A DNA stretch of 64,000 bases from Escallonia rubra (lineage: Eukaryota; Streptophyta; Magnoliopsida; Escalloniales; Escalloniaceae): positions 1 to 64,000 of the forward strand of contig JAVXUO010002114.1 of assembly GCA_033065855.1 (NCBI GenBank). Reading direction: 5' to 3'. The first letter of the stretch is position 1. Each line of letters begins with the position of its first letter. The notes under the pieces are model-generated. The model was not told where the DNA came from. It saw only the letters and a list, made by a program, of their open reading frames with translations, and did no database searches. The position numbers and the translations under genes are program-made. Below, in pieces: positions 1 through 10,610 of this stretch.

Positions 1-338
1 GATATATTGTTGCTTTAGAGGCTGCTTTTAGCACCGGTGGTAGGGTTATTGTCACATCCATAATCAATGAAGACTGTCAAAGTTTTGTTATGCGGCGGTG
101 ATTGGGTTCATGCGGTGTATGAAATAAAGTCAGTTTATAAGGTAGGCATGTTTAATTTACTTAGTACGTTCTATTTATCTGTACCTTCTCTTGCAACTGC
201 AAATTCACGTAATTATTTTTTGTACTTGTGCATGGAACTAAAGAGGGTATCGCGGAGATAACATTGCCTTAAATTTGAATTTTTCTCTTGTTTTAGATAC
301 TCATGAATATCTTATAGATCTTTCATGGGTTGTTTATT
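1..338. other. Unassigned flank left of CACTA-1
   Basis: I see no gene that can be supported here. One frame near the left edge reads as a short plausible peptide (VALEAAFSTGGRVIVTS), and a pyrimidine-rich tract ending in TTTTAG near 277-296 resembles a splice acceptor. No consistent exon chain could be built: joins tried across the possible donors run into stops. The stretch may be the end of a host exon cut by the CACTA insertion, or part of an old LTR. The ATT at 336-338 is the left target-site copy of CACTA-1. Confidence 0.3.
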
Positions 339-740
339 CACTACAAGAAAACAGGCTTTTAGCGACGGGGAAATCCGTCGCTAAAAGCCCAAAATCCGTC
401 GCTAAAAGAATTAGCGACGGATTCACCGTCGCTAAAAATCCCTCGTATAAAAGCCCGTCACTAATAGTTTAGCGACGGAATTTTTAAATCCGTCGCTAAA
501 TATGTGATTTTTACCGACGGATTTAGTTTTCATTAGCGACGGAATATCCGTCGCTAATTATATTTTTAGAATTTTAATTTATTTTCTTTTTTGTCCAATT
601 AGCGACGGATTAAATATTTAGCGACGGAATATTCCGTCGCTAAATAGCTTATTTAGCGACGGAATATTCCGTCGCTAAATATTTAATTGAAAGGAATATT
701 TTAGCGACGGAATAAATCCGTCGCCAAAAGTCAATATTTT
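339..740. repeat. 3' subterminal repeat block of CACTA-1
   Basis: Many direct and inverted copies of TTAGCGACGG (often TTAGCGACGGAATATCCGTC in back-to-back form) fill the first 400 bases. In En/Spm elements such subterminal motifs are the binding sites of the TnpA-type protein and set up synapsis of the ends; here that role is inferred from position and density. Almost all copies in this block have G in the fourth position, unlike the block at the other end of the element, where C is common. Confidence 0.9.
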
Positions 741-970
741 TTTTAAATTTTTTTTTTTTTATTACCTAAACCTGTACAGAAATACAATTCTCAACAACAA
801 CGCGCAATAAGCGAAATACAGAAAAAAATATATAATCAATTATAAAAAATATTTATTATAAAAGAAACTAATACATGTACAAGCCGGGAACCGGAGATAG
901 CCGGTTAGGAGAGGGGAGAAGAGTACAACCCGGGCGCGGGGGGCTAGGAACGGGCACGGGAAGGGGCTCA

Positions 971-2545
971 TCAGGGGTTCCCGAGTCCCGGATCTGGATC
1001 CTGCTGAACCGGGGCCGGGGCGGCTGGTCCAGCAGTGCCCTGCTCCCTGATCATCCGGCACACCACTGTAGCAATGCGCTCGATATCCTCCTCGTGCAAC
1101 TGAGGCCGAGGAGCCGGTGTCTGTGGAGGGGCAGCAGGGGGTGAGGACGCTCCTATCACGGCACGAGGAGTCGTGCTAGGCAGGCCGCGTATGCGGCCTT
1201 TCGGCCGATTCACGACCTCCGGCGTATCCAGCCATCGCTTCAACCCCCCAGTACTCGCAGCCGTACTAGTGGACGCTGATGGCTGTCTGGACTGCTGTTC
1301 ATACGAGGCCTGCAAAAATAGTGGTTTAACGATATGTTATGGCATTAATTAACGAAACAGACATCGAGGATAGAAAGAAACAGATTAACTTAAATAAATT
1401 GACTCACATCGATCCGCCGGGCAATATCTGAAATATAGTCGCCCGCCTGGTGCGTCTCGTCCTTGTCCTTCTTCCGCACGTGCGTCTGAGTATAGGTCAG
1501 AGCTATGACCTCATCCTCCTCTAGATCCGGGTGCTCGACCGCGTTCATATGTCGGACGATGTCGTGTGGCACCGACCCCCCCGTGTGCGTCGGATCTCTG
1601 TTCTGTCTGTTCTCAGCCCCGCTCTTACTCTTGGCGTCCCAACCTGGATCCGCAGCCCACCGATCTATCATCTCCCCCCATACACGGTGAGATATCCAAT
1701 GTGGGGGATATTTCGTCATGTCCGTCATCGGGGCACCCGCGGGCAGCGCCCTCTTCGCCCGGTCCCGTGCATCGTGGAGCCATCGGCGGTAATTCTTGCC
1801 GATGTAGGCAAAGAAAGCCTGCTGCCCCAGTCCCTGCTGCTCAGGCGTATCAAACGTGAACCCCTCCTGTAATGCATTCAATAACACAAATTAACAACAT
1901 AAAACAAACTGTAATTTAACATTTACTAACGCTGAAAAAAATACTTCACCGTACCAGCCACTCCTCCCATAGGGCCTCCCTCGCAGCGGCATCCCATTCC
2001 TTCCAGTACAGGCGTGGCTCGAAGAATCGGCCCTTCACAAGAACGCCGATCTTCGTCCTCGCCATATTCTCCAGGATCCTGCCAAAGAAGTAATTAAATT
2101 AATTAATACAGTTCAAATATAAATTAACACCCAAAATTTTTAAACATAAGGCATGAGGTGATATTTTTAGTACTTACAGGCCCTCCTGCGTGAGCGTAAC
2201 TCTCTGTTTACGCTGGGGGTCGATGCGTACCCCGCGTGTCGGACCACGGCCTCGTCGAGATCCTACAAAACACAGACATTAATACAGTTCAAATATAAGG
2301 CTAGCGAAAATGTAGGAAACACCGTTATCAACTATACCTGAGGTAGAACCCACGGAAGATGGAGACGGCTGGGGCGACGGCGATGGCTGGGGCGACGGCG
2401 ACGGCGACAGCTGGGGCTGGGCCCCCGATGGCTGTCCGCGATCACTCTGTGCCTCGTCATCAGTAGGCAATGACAAGGTGGGACTAACCGGGGAGGAAGC
2501 AGCTCGGCGTCCAGCCCGGCCACGAATAGCCCGTATCCTATCCAT
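971..2545 (-). CDS. Transposase_24 (Ptta/En/Spm, TnpA-like) protein of CACTA-1
   Basis: I built a five-exon model on the minus strand: 2338-2545, 2178-2262, 1955-2078, 1408-1866 and 971-1309. All junctions are GT-AG and all joins stay in frame, giving about 404 aa. The N-terminal part is rich in Ser, Pro and Gln with a PSPQPSPS-type repeat. The middle exon reads KIGVLVKGRFFEP and continues into a Trp-rich segment. The fourth exon has the features of the plant Transposase_24 family: a NYRRWLHDARDRAKRA block, then HWISHRVWGEM, and then the NRQNRDPTHTGGS block. The fifth exon ends with an LHEEDIERIATVV segment that could form a helix. By analogy with En/Spm the protein would bind the subterminal repeats. 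An in-frame ATG at 2557 could be the true start. The exon 3 donor (GTACGG) is weak but is the only one that keeps the frame. Confidence 0.8.
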
Positions 2546-2623
2546 ATCTGACTTCATATAGATTATATACAAAGACATTAACACGTGAAAAACAATAATC
2601 TTGGCATAAATCATCATCGGCAC

Positions 2624-2650
2624 TATATATATATATATATATATATATAT
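2624..2650. repeat. (TA)n microsatellite
   Basis: A perfect run of alternating T and A of about 27 bases lies between the two CACTA-1 genes, just upstream of the TnpA-like reading frame. Confidence 0.95.
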
Positions 2651-2733
2651 GAACGGATGTGCAAAAACACATCAATAAACACCAAGTTCTAAAATGTTAC
2701 TACATTTTTCCCGTGATGTTACAACATTACAAG

Positions 2734-5700
2734 TCAATCATTTTCAGTTTGCGAATCATCTTCATCACTATCCTCGTCGCCCTCTTCTTCGTGGGACTCG
2801 TCGTCCTCTTCATCTTCTAATTCATCCTCTTCATCAGTAGACTCGGTCACATCATCTCCAACACTTTCAACATCTTCCGCGTCATCATCTACGACTTCTT
2901 CTCCCACAAGAAGTGTTGTTGGAAGAGGAAGATCGTCCTCCTCGTTGTTGACCTCAACAGGGAACAAGACACGTGGTTGGTCGGCTTGAAAGGAGTCTAG
3001 CTCACTGTCATATGTCACGGGCAATTTCTTGGACTTGATAGTTGTATACCAATGAGATTTGGGATTGGCGACGTCCTCCGCGTAAAAGACTTGTACAGCT
3101 TGACTAGCAAACACAAAGGGCTCGTCTGATGCAAGTCTTGACTTGACATTGACATCTACAATCCCTTGAGAGCTAACACGGATTCCTCTGCTGCATGTGA
3201 CATCGAACCACGTACACTTGAACATTACCAGGCGGTTTTGGGAACCCAGATATGTTAGCTCAACAATCTCATCTAACTCTCCGTAAAAATCCATGCAATT
3301 CTCGGCATAACAGTCGCCGTTGACCAAGACTCCACTGTTTTGGGTTTGTTTTGTTCGGTCATCATCTTTTACGTTAAACCTAAACCCGTTGATGATATAA
3401 CCTCCGTAACAGGATGTTTGTTTGTTAGGGCCTTCGGCTAGTAATTTCAAGCAGGAGGCCACTGGTCTATCCATTGACTGAACCTATTGTAGATGACGGT
3501 AAACATTAAGGATAAATCAGTATACTAATTGGCCACAGAACTGTATATAACACATAATATAATTTCGTTAAATAATCTTACACGGATTTTGAACCACTGT
3601 ACAAATTGTGACTTCCGGTGAGATTCAAGTCCAGCGGGATCAGTGATTAAAGATTCCGCATCGAACTCACTGCAAACCAATATGCATCTAACTCGCTTAA
3701 CACACACTTTCAATTATGTACAGCAATGTAAGTGAATTAAGACTTTAACTTACTCAACGAATGCCGAAACTTCATCGCAATTTAGAAGGGCATATATTGT
3801 TGCAGCACTGTACTCTTCATCTGTTAGCCATCGAGTATACGTTCGGCCGAACGGACTACCTGACTGCTTGAATATTGACAATTGCCCTTCCAAATTTGTG
3901 CTTGCTCCGGGATCATTTCGGCCTAGTTGATTTAACCTTGTACCAACATCCAAACCGAAATATTGACTACAAAAGTTTACAAGTTCTTCCATTACGTAAG
4001 CCTCCGCAATTGAGCCCTCAACCCGAGCCTTATTACGGACTTTTTTCTTTAAATGGAACATGAACCTAGAAGTTTAGGGAATCGAGTTAGGTGGAATATC
4101 AATGATAACAGATGTCGCATTAAGTGTAAACGAACAACTGTAACAATTTAAGGATTACCTCTCGAAGGGATACATCCACCGATATTGCACGGGTCCACCC
4201 ATCTTAGCTTCATATGCCAAGTGAACAGGCAGATGCTCCATTGAATCAAAGAACGAAGGTGGGAAGATTTTCTCCAGCTTGCAAATCGTCACCACAATGT
4301 TCTTCTCAAGCACTTCCATGTTACTCACCCGGATCGTAGAAGAGCATATATCTCGAAAGAAATGAGATAATTCAGTCAAAGTCTCGCAAACAACCCGTGG
4401 CAACAGTCCCCGGAAGGCAATAGGAATGAATCTCTCCATGAATACGTGGCAGTCGTGACTCTTCATCCCTTGGAACTTGCATTCCGAAACATTGCAACAA
4501 CGAGATATGTTGGACGCAAACCCATCCGGAAGCTTCAAATTCTTAACCCACTGACAGACCTTCTCCACTTGTTTCTTGTCTAGACAGTAAGGTGCTTTCG
4601 GAAGTATGGTCCTCCCACTGACTGTCCGAGGATGCAATTCACGGCGTACACCCAACTGTTGTAGATCCCTTCTCGCTTTAAGGTGATCTTTCGATTTGCC
4701 CTTGAAATTCATCACTGTGTTGAACACATTATCAAAAACGTTCTTCTCAATATGCATCACATCCATGTTGTTTCGGATAACGAGCGTCCTCCAGTAGGCT
4801 AACTCCCAGAAGATACAAAATTTTCTCCAGTTGTGCTCTTTCCCGAACCCTGCAATCTTCTGATCCGGCACACCCTTACCGTGTGGTATGTCAGTATCAA
4901 GTGCCTCCAGGTGTGAGAGTACTTCTTCACCAGATGGGTAGTCCAGCGTGACAACCTCACGCTCGATTGTCCCGTCAAATTTATCCTTCTGCCTACGAAA
5001 CTGATGGCCCGGTGGCAAAAGCTTACGGTGACATCCGAACCACGAGGCCTTTCCGCCGTGCTTTAACGTATGACCGGGGTTCACGCCCATACAAGCAGGG
5101 CATGCTAGCTTCCCATGTGTGCTCCAGCCACACGTCATTCCCAATGCGGGGAAATCATGTATAGTCCACATCAAAGCAGCCCTCATCTGAAAATTTTGTT
5201 TAAGGGATGCATCATATGTTTCGACTCCATGATTCCATAATTGTTTTAACTCATCAATCAACGGCCTTAAATACACATCTATGTCCTTACCGGGACTCTT
5301 CGGCCCCGGAATAAGCAACGACAAGAACATATACGGCTTCTTCATGCACATGCCTGGTGGAAGGTTGTAAGGGACAATAATAACAGGCCAACAGGAGTAA
5401 GGCGTGGTAGACTGACCGAAAGGGTTGAACCCATCGGTTGCCAGACCAAGTCTAACATTCCGAACTTCCTGAGCAAAAACTGGATGCCTGCGGTCAAACT
5501 CCTTCCACGCCTCTCCATCAGCTGGGTGTGTCAGCACATCGGCATCGTTGCTGCGAGTCTCACGGTGAGCCCTCGTATGTTCAGCCGTACTGGAGGAGTA
5601 GTACATTCTCTGAAGCCGTGGTGTGACCGGGAAATATCGCAATATCTTCCATGCAATGTTTTTCTTCTTCCCTTTGTCCGGTTTGTACCTCGAATGATCA

Positions 5701-6392
5701 CACACTGGACATAATGACAAATCCTTATTCTCTTTCCAAAATAATACACAATCGTTATTGCACGCATCTATCCGGTCGTAGCTCAACCCAAGTTTCCTCA
5801 TCATCTTCTTCGCGTCATAGTACGACGGCGGTAGCTTTTCACTTTCGGGCAGTATTTCTTTGATGAAGGTAACAAACTCGTTAAAACCTTTCTCACTCAG
5901 CCCGTGGTCTGATTTCAACTGTAATAACCTACTAACCGCAGACAGCCGTGTGTGTTTCGGAGCTCCATCCCACAGCGGCTCTTCCGCAGCTCTCAACAAC
6001 TCATAAAACTGATGAGCCCCCTCGTTCGGCGGTTGTGGCCTGTCGTTACCCCAGTCAACATTAGCATGCCCAACATCCATAATCATATCTCGGAAATCAT
6101 ATCGTGCCTCCTCCCTAACTTCAGTTTGACTAGCCAGGTTGGACGACAATACTATCGTTTCCCCGTGCTGCGTCCACCTTGTGTATCCACCCATAAAACC
6201 GTACCGACGAAGATGCCATTTTACTTCAATTCTTTTTCTCCAGTGCAACAACTCACATCTACCGCACGGGCACCTTATCTTATCAAGGTCAACATGTGCA
6301 GGATGCGCATAAGCGAAGTCGAGAAATTCGTCAACGCGACACTCAAAATCTTCAGCATTCTTCCTTTTCATCCAACTTCGATCGACTGACAT
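2734..6392 (-). CDS. TNP2-type CACTA transposase of CACTA-1
   Basis: Exons on the minus strand are 4159-6392, 3754-4065, 3582-3669 and 2734-3483 (four coding exons). All introns are GT-AG and all joins are in phase, for about 1127 aa. Residues 1-80 form the transposase-associated domain with a C-P-C-x2-C cluster at 41-46. The TNP2 domain follows (about 215-520, with ILRYFPVTPRLQRMY and LATDGFNPFG), then DUF4218, which runs across the exon 1/exon 2 join (MYPFER-FMF, then RVEGSIAEAY). DUF4216 is in the last exon (MFKCTWFD to HWYTTIKSKK). The C-terminus is a long Asp/Glu tail. The protein should cut and join the element ends in the nucleus. The order TNP2 upstream of TnpA matches En/Spm-type elements. 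No stop or frameshift was found, unlike every retrotransposon pol in this window. Confidence 0.9.
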
Positions 6393-6548
6393 GACGACTG
6401 AATTATCGTACTGTATACCACCTTCAATAATGACCAGTGATTAAGCATTGCCGATGTAAATATCAATGCATGAATGTTACAACACGTCTACATATTTCCC
6501 CTCCACTCTTGAACAGGTAGTGGTCCTATCCCATTCAGAAAAGCACAT

Positions 6549-6794
6549 GTTTATAAAACAGTGAATAACTCATGCTTAGTCCGATGTCTGTGGAAAATTC
6601 GGCAGCACCTCCCCGCATTTCTCCAAGTACACCACATCGATTAGGTGTTCTAACATTCATCTAACCTTGCTCAGGAAGGTTTGACGGATGTTAGAACACC
6701 AGATCTGTATGCACCCGGAGAAACACACGAGAACGTGTACCAAATATCCACGACATAGAACATAAAGCATGAGTCAAAATACTGTTTTATAAAC
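6549..6794. repeat. Long imperfect palindrome upstream of the TNP2 gene
   Basis: GTTTATAAAACAGTG at the left pairs with ACTGTTTTATAAAC at the right. Further in, AACTCATGCTT pairs with AGCATGAGT, and the centre GGTGTTCTAACATTCATC pairs with GATGTTAGAACACC around a loop of about 25 bases near 6670. The arms extend with mismatches to about 6534-6810. It could be a small MITE inside CACTA-1 or a hairpin-forming transcript. I see no clear TSD. Confidence 0.75.
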
Positions 6795-7110
6795 AATTAG
6801 CTTTTCCAAACTGTCCAAACTGGACATCCAAAGGCTCATTACAAGGCATTACTTTGTAATGAGTACCTTTGAACGGGAACTAAGGGTTTTTATGCATGCA
6901 TGTGTTCAGAAATTGATAAGATATGCAAGAATCTTTCCGAAATATCAAAACTGCAGAATGATCGTTGCATATGTTATCAATTCCACATTAAATAGAACTC
7001 GTTGGCAACGAGTTGAACCATCTCGTTGCCAATGGACTTCTCAAAACAACAATTAATATAAAGAAGGCAGGGTTTGTAAAGAACGAGTAATTGAACCATC
7101 TCTGGGCAAC

Positions 7111-7911
7111 ATGGAGTAATTATGGGATGTACAAGGGCTAATTAGGGCTAACTGGGTTATTAGGGAACAAGACACGATTATTAATTATAGCTGATTAGAG
7201 TTGATTAGGACTAATCAGGGTTATTTAGTCCTAATTAGGGTTTAATTGTGCCGAGTAGTGATGATTAGTCCTAATTAGGGCTAATTGGGCTTAATTGGGT
7301 TATGTTAGGGCTAATTAATGTTAATGAGGGATAGTTTCGGATGATTATAGCTGACTAGGGTTGATTTGGACTAATTAGAGTTATGTAGTCCTAATTAGGG
7401 TTTAATTGTGCCGAGTAGTGATGATTAGTCCTAATTAGGGCTAATTAGGCTTAATTGGGTTATGTTAGGGCTAATTAATGTTAATGAGGGCTAGTTTCGG
7501 ATAATTATAGCTAATTAGGGTTGATTATGACTAATTAGGGTTTAATTGTGCCGAATAGTGATGATTAGTCCTAATTAGGGCTAATTAGGCTTAATTGGGT
7601 TATGTTAGGGCTAATTAATGTTAATGAGGGCTAGTTTCGGATAATTATAGCTAATTAAGGTTGATTATGACTAATTAGGGTTTAATTGTGCCGAGTAGTG
7701 ATGATTAGTCCTAATTAGGGCTAATTAGGCTTAATTGGGTTATGTTAGAGCTAATTAATGTTAGTGAGGGCTAGTTTCGAATAATTATAGCTAATTAGGG
7801 TTGATTATGACTAATTAGGGTTATTTAGTCCTAATTAGGGTTTTGATGGTGCCGAGTAGTGTTGATTAGTCCTAACTAGCGCTAATTAGGCGTAATTGGG
7901 TTATGTTAGTG
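7111..7911. repeat. Satellite-like tandem array, 140/160-bp unit
   Basis: The marker GTGCCGAGTAGTGATGATTA recurs near 7248, 7408, 7548, 7688 and 7849, giving spacings of about 160, 140, 140 and 161 bases. The longer units contain an extra 20-base segment (TTATTTAGTCCTAATTAGGG). Within each unit the decamer CTAATTAGGG and variants recur many times, so there are at least two repeat levels. The array is non-coding and lies upstream of the transposase gene inside CACTA-1. Confidence 0.9.
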
Positions 7912-7974
7912 CAAATTTAATGCACATTCAACAACCTCAATTCCGACAGCGCATATAGGGTGTCGATATGGTGT

Positions 7975-8135
7975 CCGATACGTTTCTGACACCTCCGGAC
8001 ACGTTTCAGACACATACCGACACGTGTCAGACACATACCGACACGTGTCTGACACATACCGACACGTGTCCGACGCCTTTGGACACGTTTCCGACGCCTC
8101 CGGACACGTGTCCGATGCCCAGCGACACGCACCTC
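7975..8135. repeat. Short tandem array with GACACGTGTC palindromes
   Basis: A 21-base period (ACACATACCGACACGTGTC type) is repeated and then decays into related GGACACGTTTCCGACGCC units. Four copies contain the perfect palindrome CACGTG inside GACACGTGTC. CACGTG is the G-box bound by plant bZIP and bHLH factors. Whether the array is regulatory for CACTA-1 is inference. Confidence 0.8.
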
Positions 8136-8209
8136 CAGACACATCGGCATACGTTAATTTGTTTTCTAAATGTCGGACACCGTCGATCAGACGTGGTGTC
8201 CGTGTCTGC

Positions 8210-8560
8210 GCTAACTAACAGGTATCTCAATCCAATTGGGTCCCATCCTCCGTCAACAATCTCAATTCTCAATTCTCAAATGCTCAATGCAATAAAAATT
8301 AACAAAAATCACACATTCAATCCAATTGGGTCCCATAATCCGTCAATAATCTCAATATCTCAAATGCTCAATGCACAATTAACAATCTAAAATCATCAAT
8401 TAACAACCTAAAATCATCAATTCATAATCGCAATTACTTCAAATGCACAGCTAATAACCTAAAATCATCGATCAATAATCACAATTATAAAACGCACAAT
8501 TAACAACCTAAAATTATCAAACAAATGATCAATGTTCAAAATTTTTAAAAAATGTTCAAA
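8210..8560. repeat. AT-rich segment shared with CACTA-2
   Basis: Repeats of AACAACCTAAAATCATCAAT and of CAATCCAATTGGGTCCCAT lie here. The same sequence occurs in reverse complement inside CACTA-2 at about 19790-19980, including the tail CAAACAAAT followed by TCAATGTTCAAAAT. This shared internal block, away from the termini, supports common descent of the two elements. Confidence 0.8.
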
Positions 8561-8569
8561 ATTCACATA

Positions 8570-8985
8570 TCCGATGCACTTGAATTATTTCAATTTAGGG
8601 TTCGATTGTATTAGGGCATTCAATTTAGGGTTCAATTAGTTTCATTTAGGGTTCGGTTCGATTAGGGCATTCAATTTAGGGTTCAATTACTTCAATTTAG
8701 GTACAATTAGGGGGTTCTATTGATTCAATTTAGGGTTCGGTTGATTTGAGGCATTAAATTTAGGATTCAATTAGTTCAATTTAGGGTTCAATTAGGGGGT
8801 TCTATTGATTCAATTTAGGGTTCGGTTGATTTGAGGCATTCAATTTAGGGTTCAATTAGTTCAATTTAAGGTTCGGTTGGATTAGGGGGTTCAATTTGGG
8901 GTTCAATTAGGGTTCGGTTAGATTGGGGCAATCAATTTAGGGTTCAATTAGTTCAATTTAGGGTTTAGGGTTTAGGGTGCAGTTA
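8570..8985. repeat. TTTAGGGTTC-rich tandem array with a short telomere-like tract
   Basis: Irregular repeats of CAATTTAGGGTTCAATTAG and CAATTTAGGGTTCGGTT fill the stretch. At about 8957-8977 it collapses into three consecutive copies of TTTAGGG, the plant telomere heptamer. Since the flanking units already contain TTTAGGG, local slippage explains the tract better than a telomere insertion. Confidence 0.8.
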
Positions 8986-10535
8986 GAAAGAACAAATACT
9001 TCTCCAAGCCTTGTTAGGTGAAGTTACAGAATTCAATCGATTTTTACCAAAAGGCAAAATAACCCAATACATAAATATTGCACATAAAACTAAATAAGCT
9101 GTACCCCTGGGGTCTTTGAAGAAGGAATATGGAGTTTTAAATCTTTAGTTTAAATAACTAGTGTGAAGTAGGTTTTAGTTACATTTCCAAGACTATGTGA
9201 GAGAATTTTTAGCCTATGCTTACGCGATGAGTAATAGGGCATAGTTACTCACCGTTATCACATTTCTTCCTAGGATATACATATCTTCCAAGACCCGGTA
9301 ACACCTTATATCTATAATTTTTTGTAATGTAGTTTTAAATTTCCTTCAATACAAAATTGAGAGGGCTTGTATGGCCCAAGCGACGAAAGCTAGAATGCTA
9401 GATACCTAACAGCTTATGCATTCCATGCTCGCAATGGTGCCTACCAGAACTGGGTTCATGATCATGTGGCTGTCATTGGATCTTCGACTCCAAATAACTT
9501 ATAATATATTATAAGTTTCCTTGTGCGTCATGGTAAGTATCATGCTCATATCTTTAGCAATACTAATGCAATAGCCAGAAGGTGAATTTTCAAACTATGT
9601 ATCTTTATTTTATCAATGATATTCTCCCCAAATTAAAAGAACATCGATTATTTTCAACAAAAAAAAAGTTAAAAATAAACTGTGAAAACATTGAAAAAGC
9701 GTAAATAGTAAGTTGACTCCACCATTCTTCTTAGTTGCTTTAAACTTGAATCTCGAGATATGGTACATAATCCAGAGGACAGGACATACATGTAGTACCA
9801 ATTACTAGAACCAAAATATTATCCGATTAAGACATCGGAAAATGTTTTGCAGGACAAAATGCAAAAAACTTTCGTTAGTATAAGCTGAAACTAGCACGTC
9901 CAGACGAACCACAAGTGCATGACCAAGTTACAGGAGTTTGTCCATTCTGCTGGGGTGATAGTGCTGTCAGGTTAGAGGTTTTTCCTTGCAGCAGGGAGCG
10001 AGTCCATTTGAGTGCAATGGGTGCATTTACTGTTAGTTAAAAAGTGACTCGATTTAACGTATTTAGCGATGCTCATTATACAGTGGTGAAGCAACATTTG
10101 TACTAGTTTTGACATCGTGCATTACATATGAAAATAACAACCGCTAAAATACTCATTGAAAAAACTCACTGAGTTTACAACCGCACTATCACCCCATATT
10201 CTCTGTTCGCATTGAGTTTACAACACCAAATACTGTGAAAAATTGTCACTGCAAGCAATATAATTATCTTTTTATGGAGTTTATTTTCAATAGTAGGAAT
10301 CGAGAATTAGAACCCTAGCATAGATGGAAAATTGCATTTGAAAGCATATAAAGTGCTTGAATTAAGGTTAGATGTAACATACTTGGGCTGATTTGAAGAT
10401 GGGCGGCGCGGTTGTGGTGGCGGCGCAGCAGTGGTGGTGGCGGTCCTTCGGTTTTGAAGATGGGCGGCAGTGGCGGTGGCAGGATATATTTCGTCGGGGG
10501 CTAGGTTGCCGGGGATGGCGACGGAGGATAAATCG

Positions 10536-10540
<5 letters not shown>
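8986..10540. other. Non-coding 5' part of CACTA-1
   Basis: No supported gene lies here. It separates the 5' subterminal block from the TNP2 start codon at 6392. On the minus strand the right part (10380-10600) reads as a CT-rich leader. The simplest view is a 5' untranslated exon followed by a long intron, which would place the satellite arrays inside that intron. This is inference; no transcript data are visible. Confidence 0.4.

Positions 10541-10565
<25 letters not shown>
10541..10565. repeat. (GA)n microsatellite in the CACTA-1 leader
   Basis: Twelve GA units, read as CT on the transcribed minus strand, lie within the presumed 5' leader of the transposase gene. Confidence 0.95.
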
Positions 10566-10566
<1 letters not shown>

Positions 10567-10600
10567 AACGGGAGAAAGAAAAGAAGAAGGGGATCTGATC

Positions 10601-10608
10601 TATTTAAG
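10601..10608 (-). promoter_or_regulatory. Possible TATA box of the CACTA-1 genes
   Basis: On the minus strand CCTTAAATAG lies between the 5' subterminal repeats and a CT-rich leader, at the distance expected for a core promoter. CACTA-2 has a similar arrangement near 16940 (GATTAAATC followed by a CT-rich stretch). The site is called from position and composition only. Confidence 0.35.
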
Positions 10609-10610
10609 GC

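Noticed and set aside
67-472. A host exon pair cut by CACTA-1
   Set aside because: A splice-acceptor-like tract exists near 277-296, but every join tried led to a stop and the peptides match no family I recognise.
1531-1872. Plus-strand open frames over the Transposase_24 exon
   Set aside because: Antisense shadows; the minus-strand frame has the family motifs and fits the splice phases.
5484-6389. Plus-strand open frames across the transposase exon
   Set aside because: Antisense shadows of the TNP2 exon, which has full-length domain support on the minus strand.
7111-7911. CRISPR-like spaced repeats
   Set aside because: The units are contiguous and similar throughout, with no unique spacers, and the DNA is plant nuclear.
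7906-8390. Cys/His/Thr-repeat open frames over the CACGTG array
   Set aside because: Periodic peptides from a 21-base repeat; no plausible gene structure.
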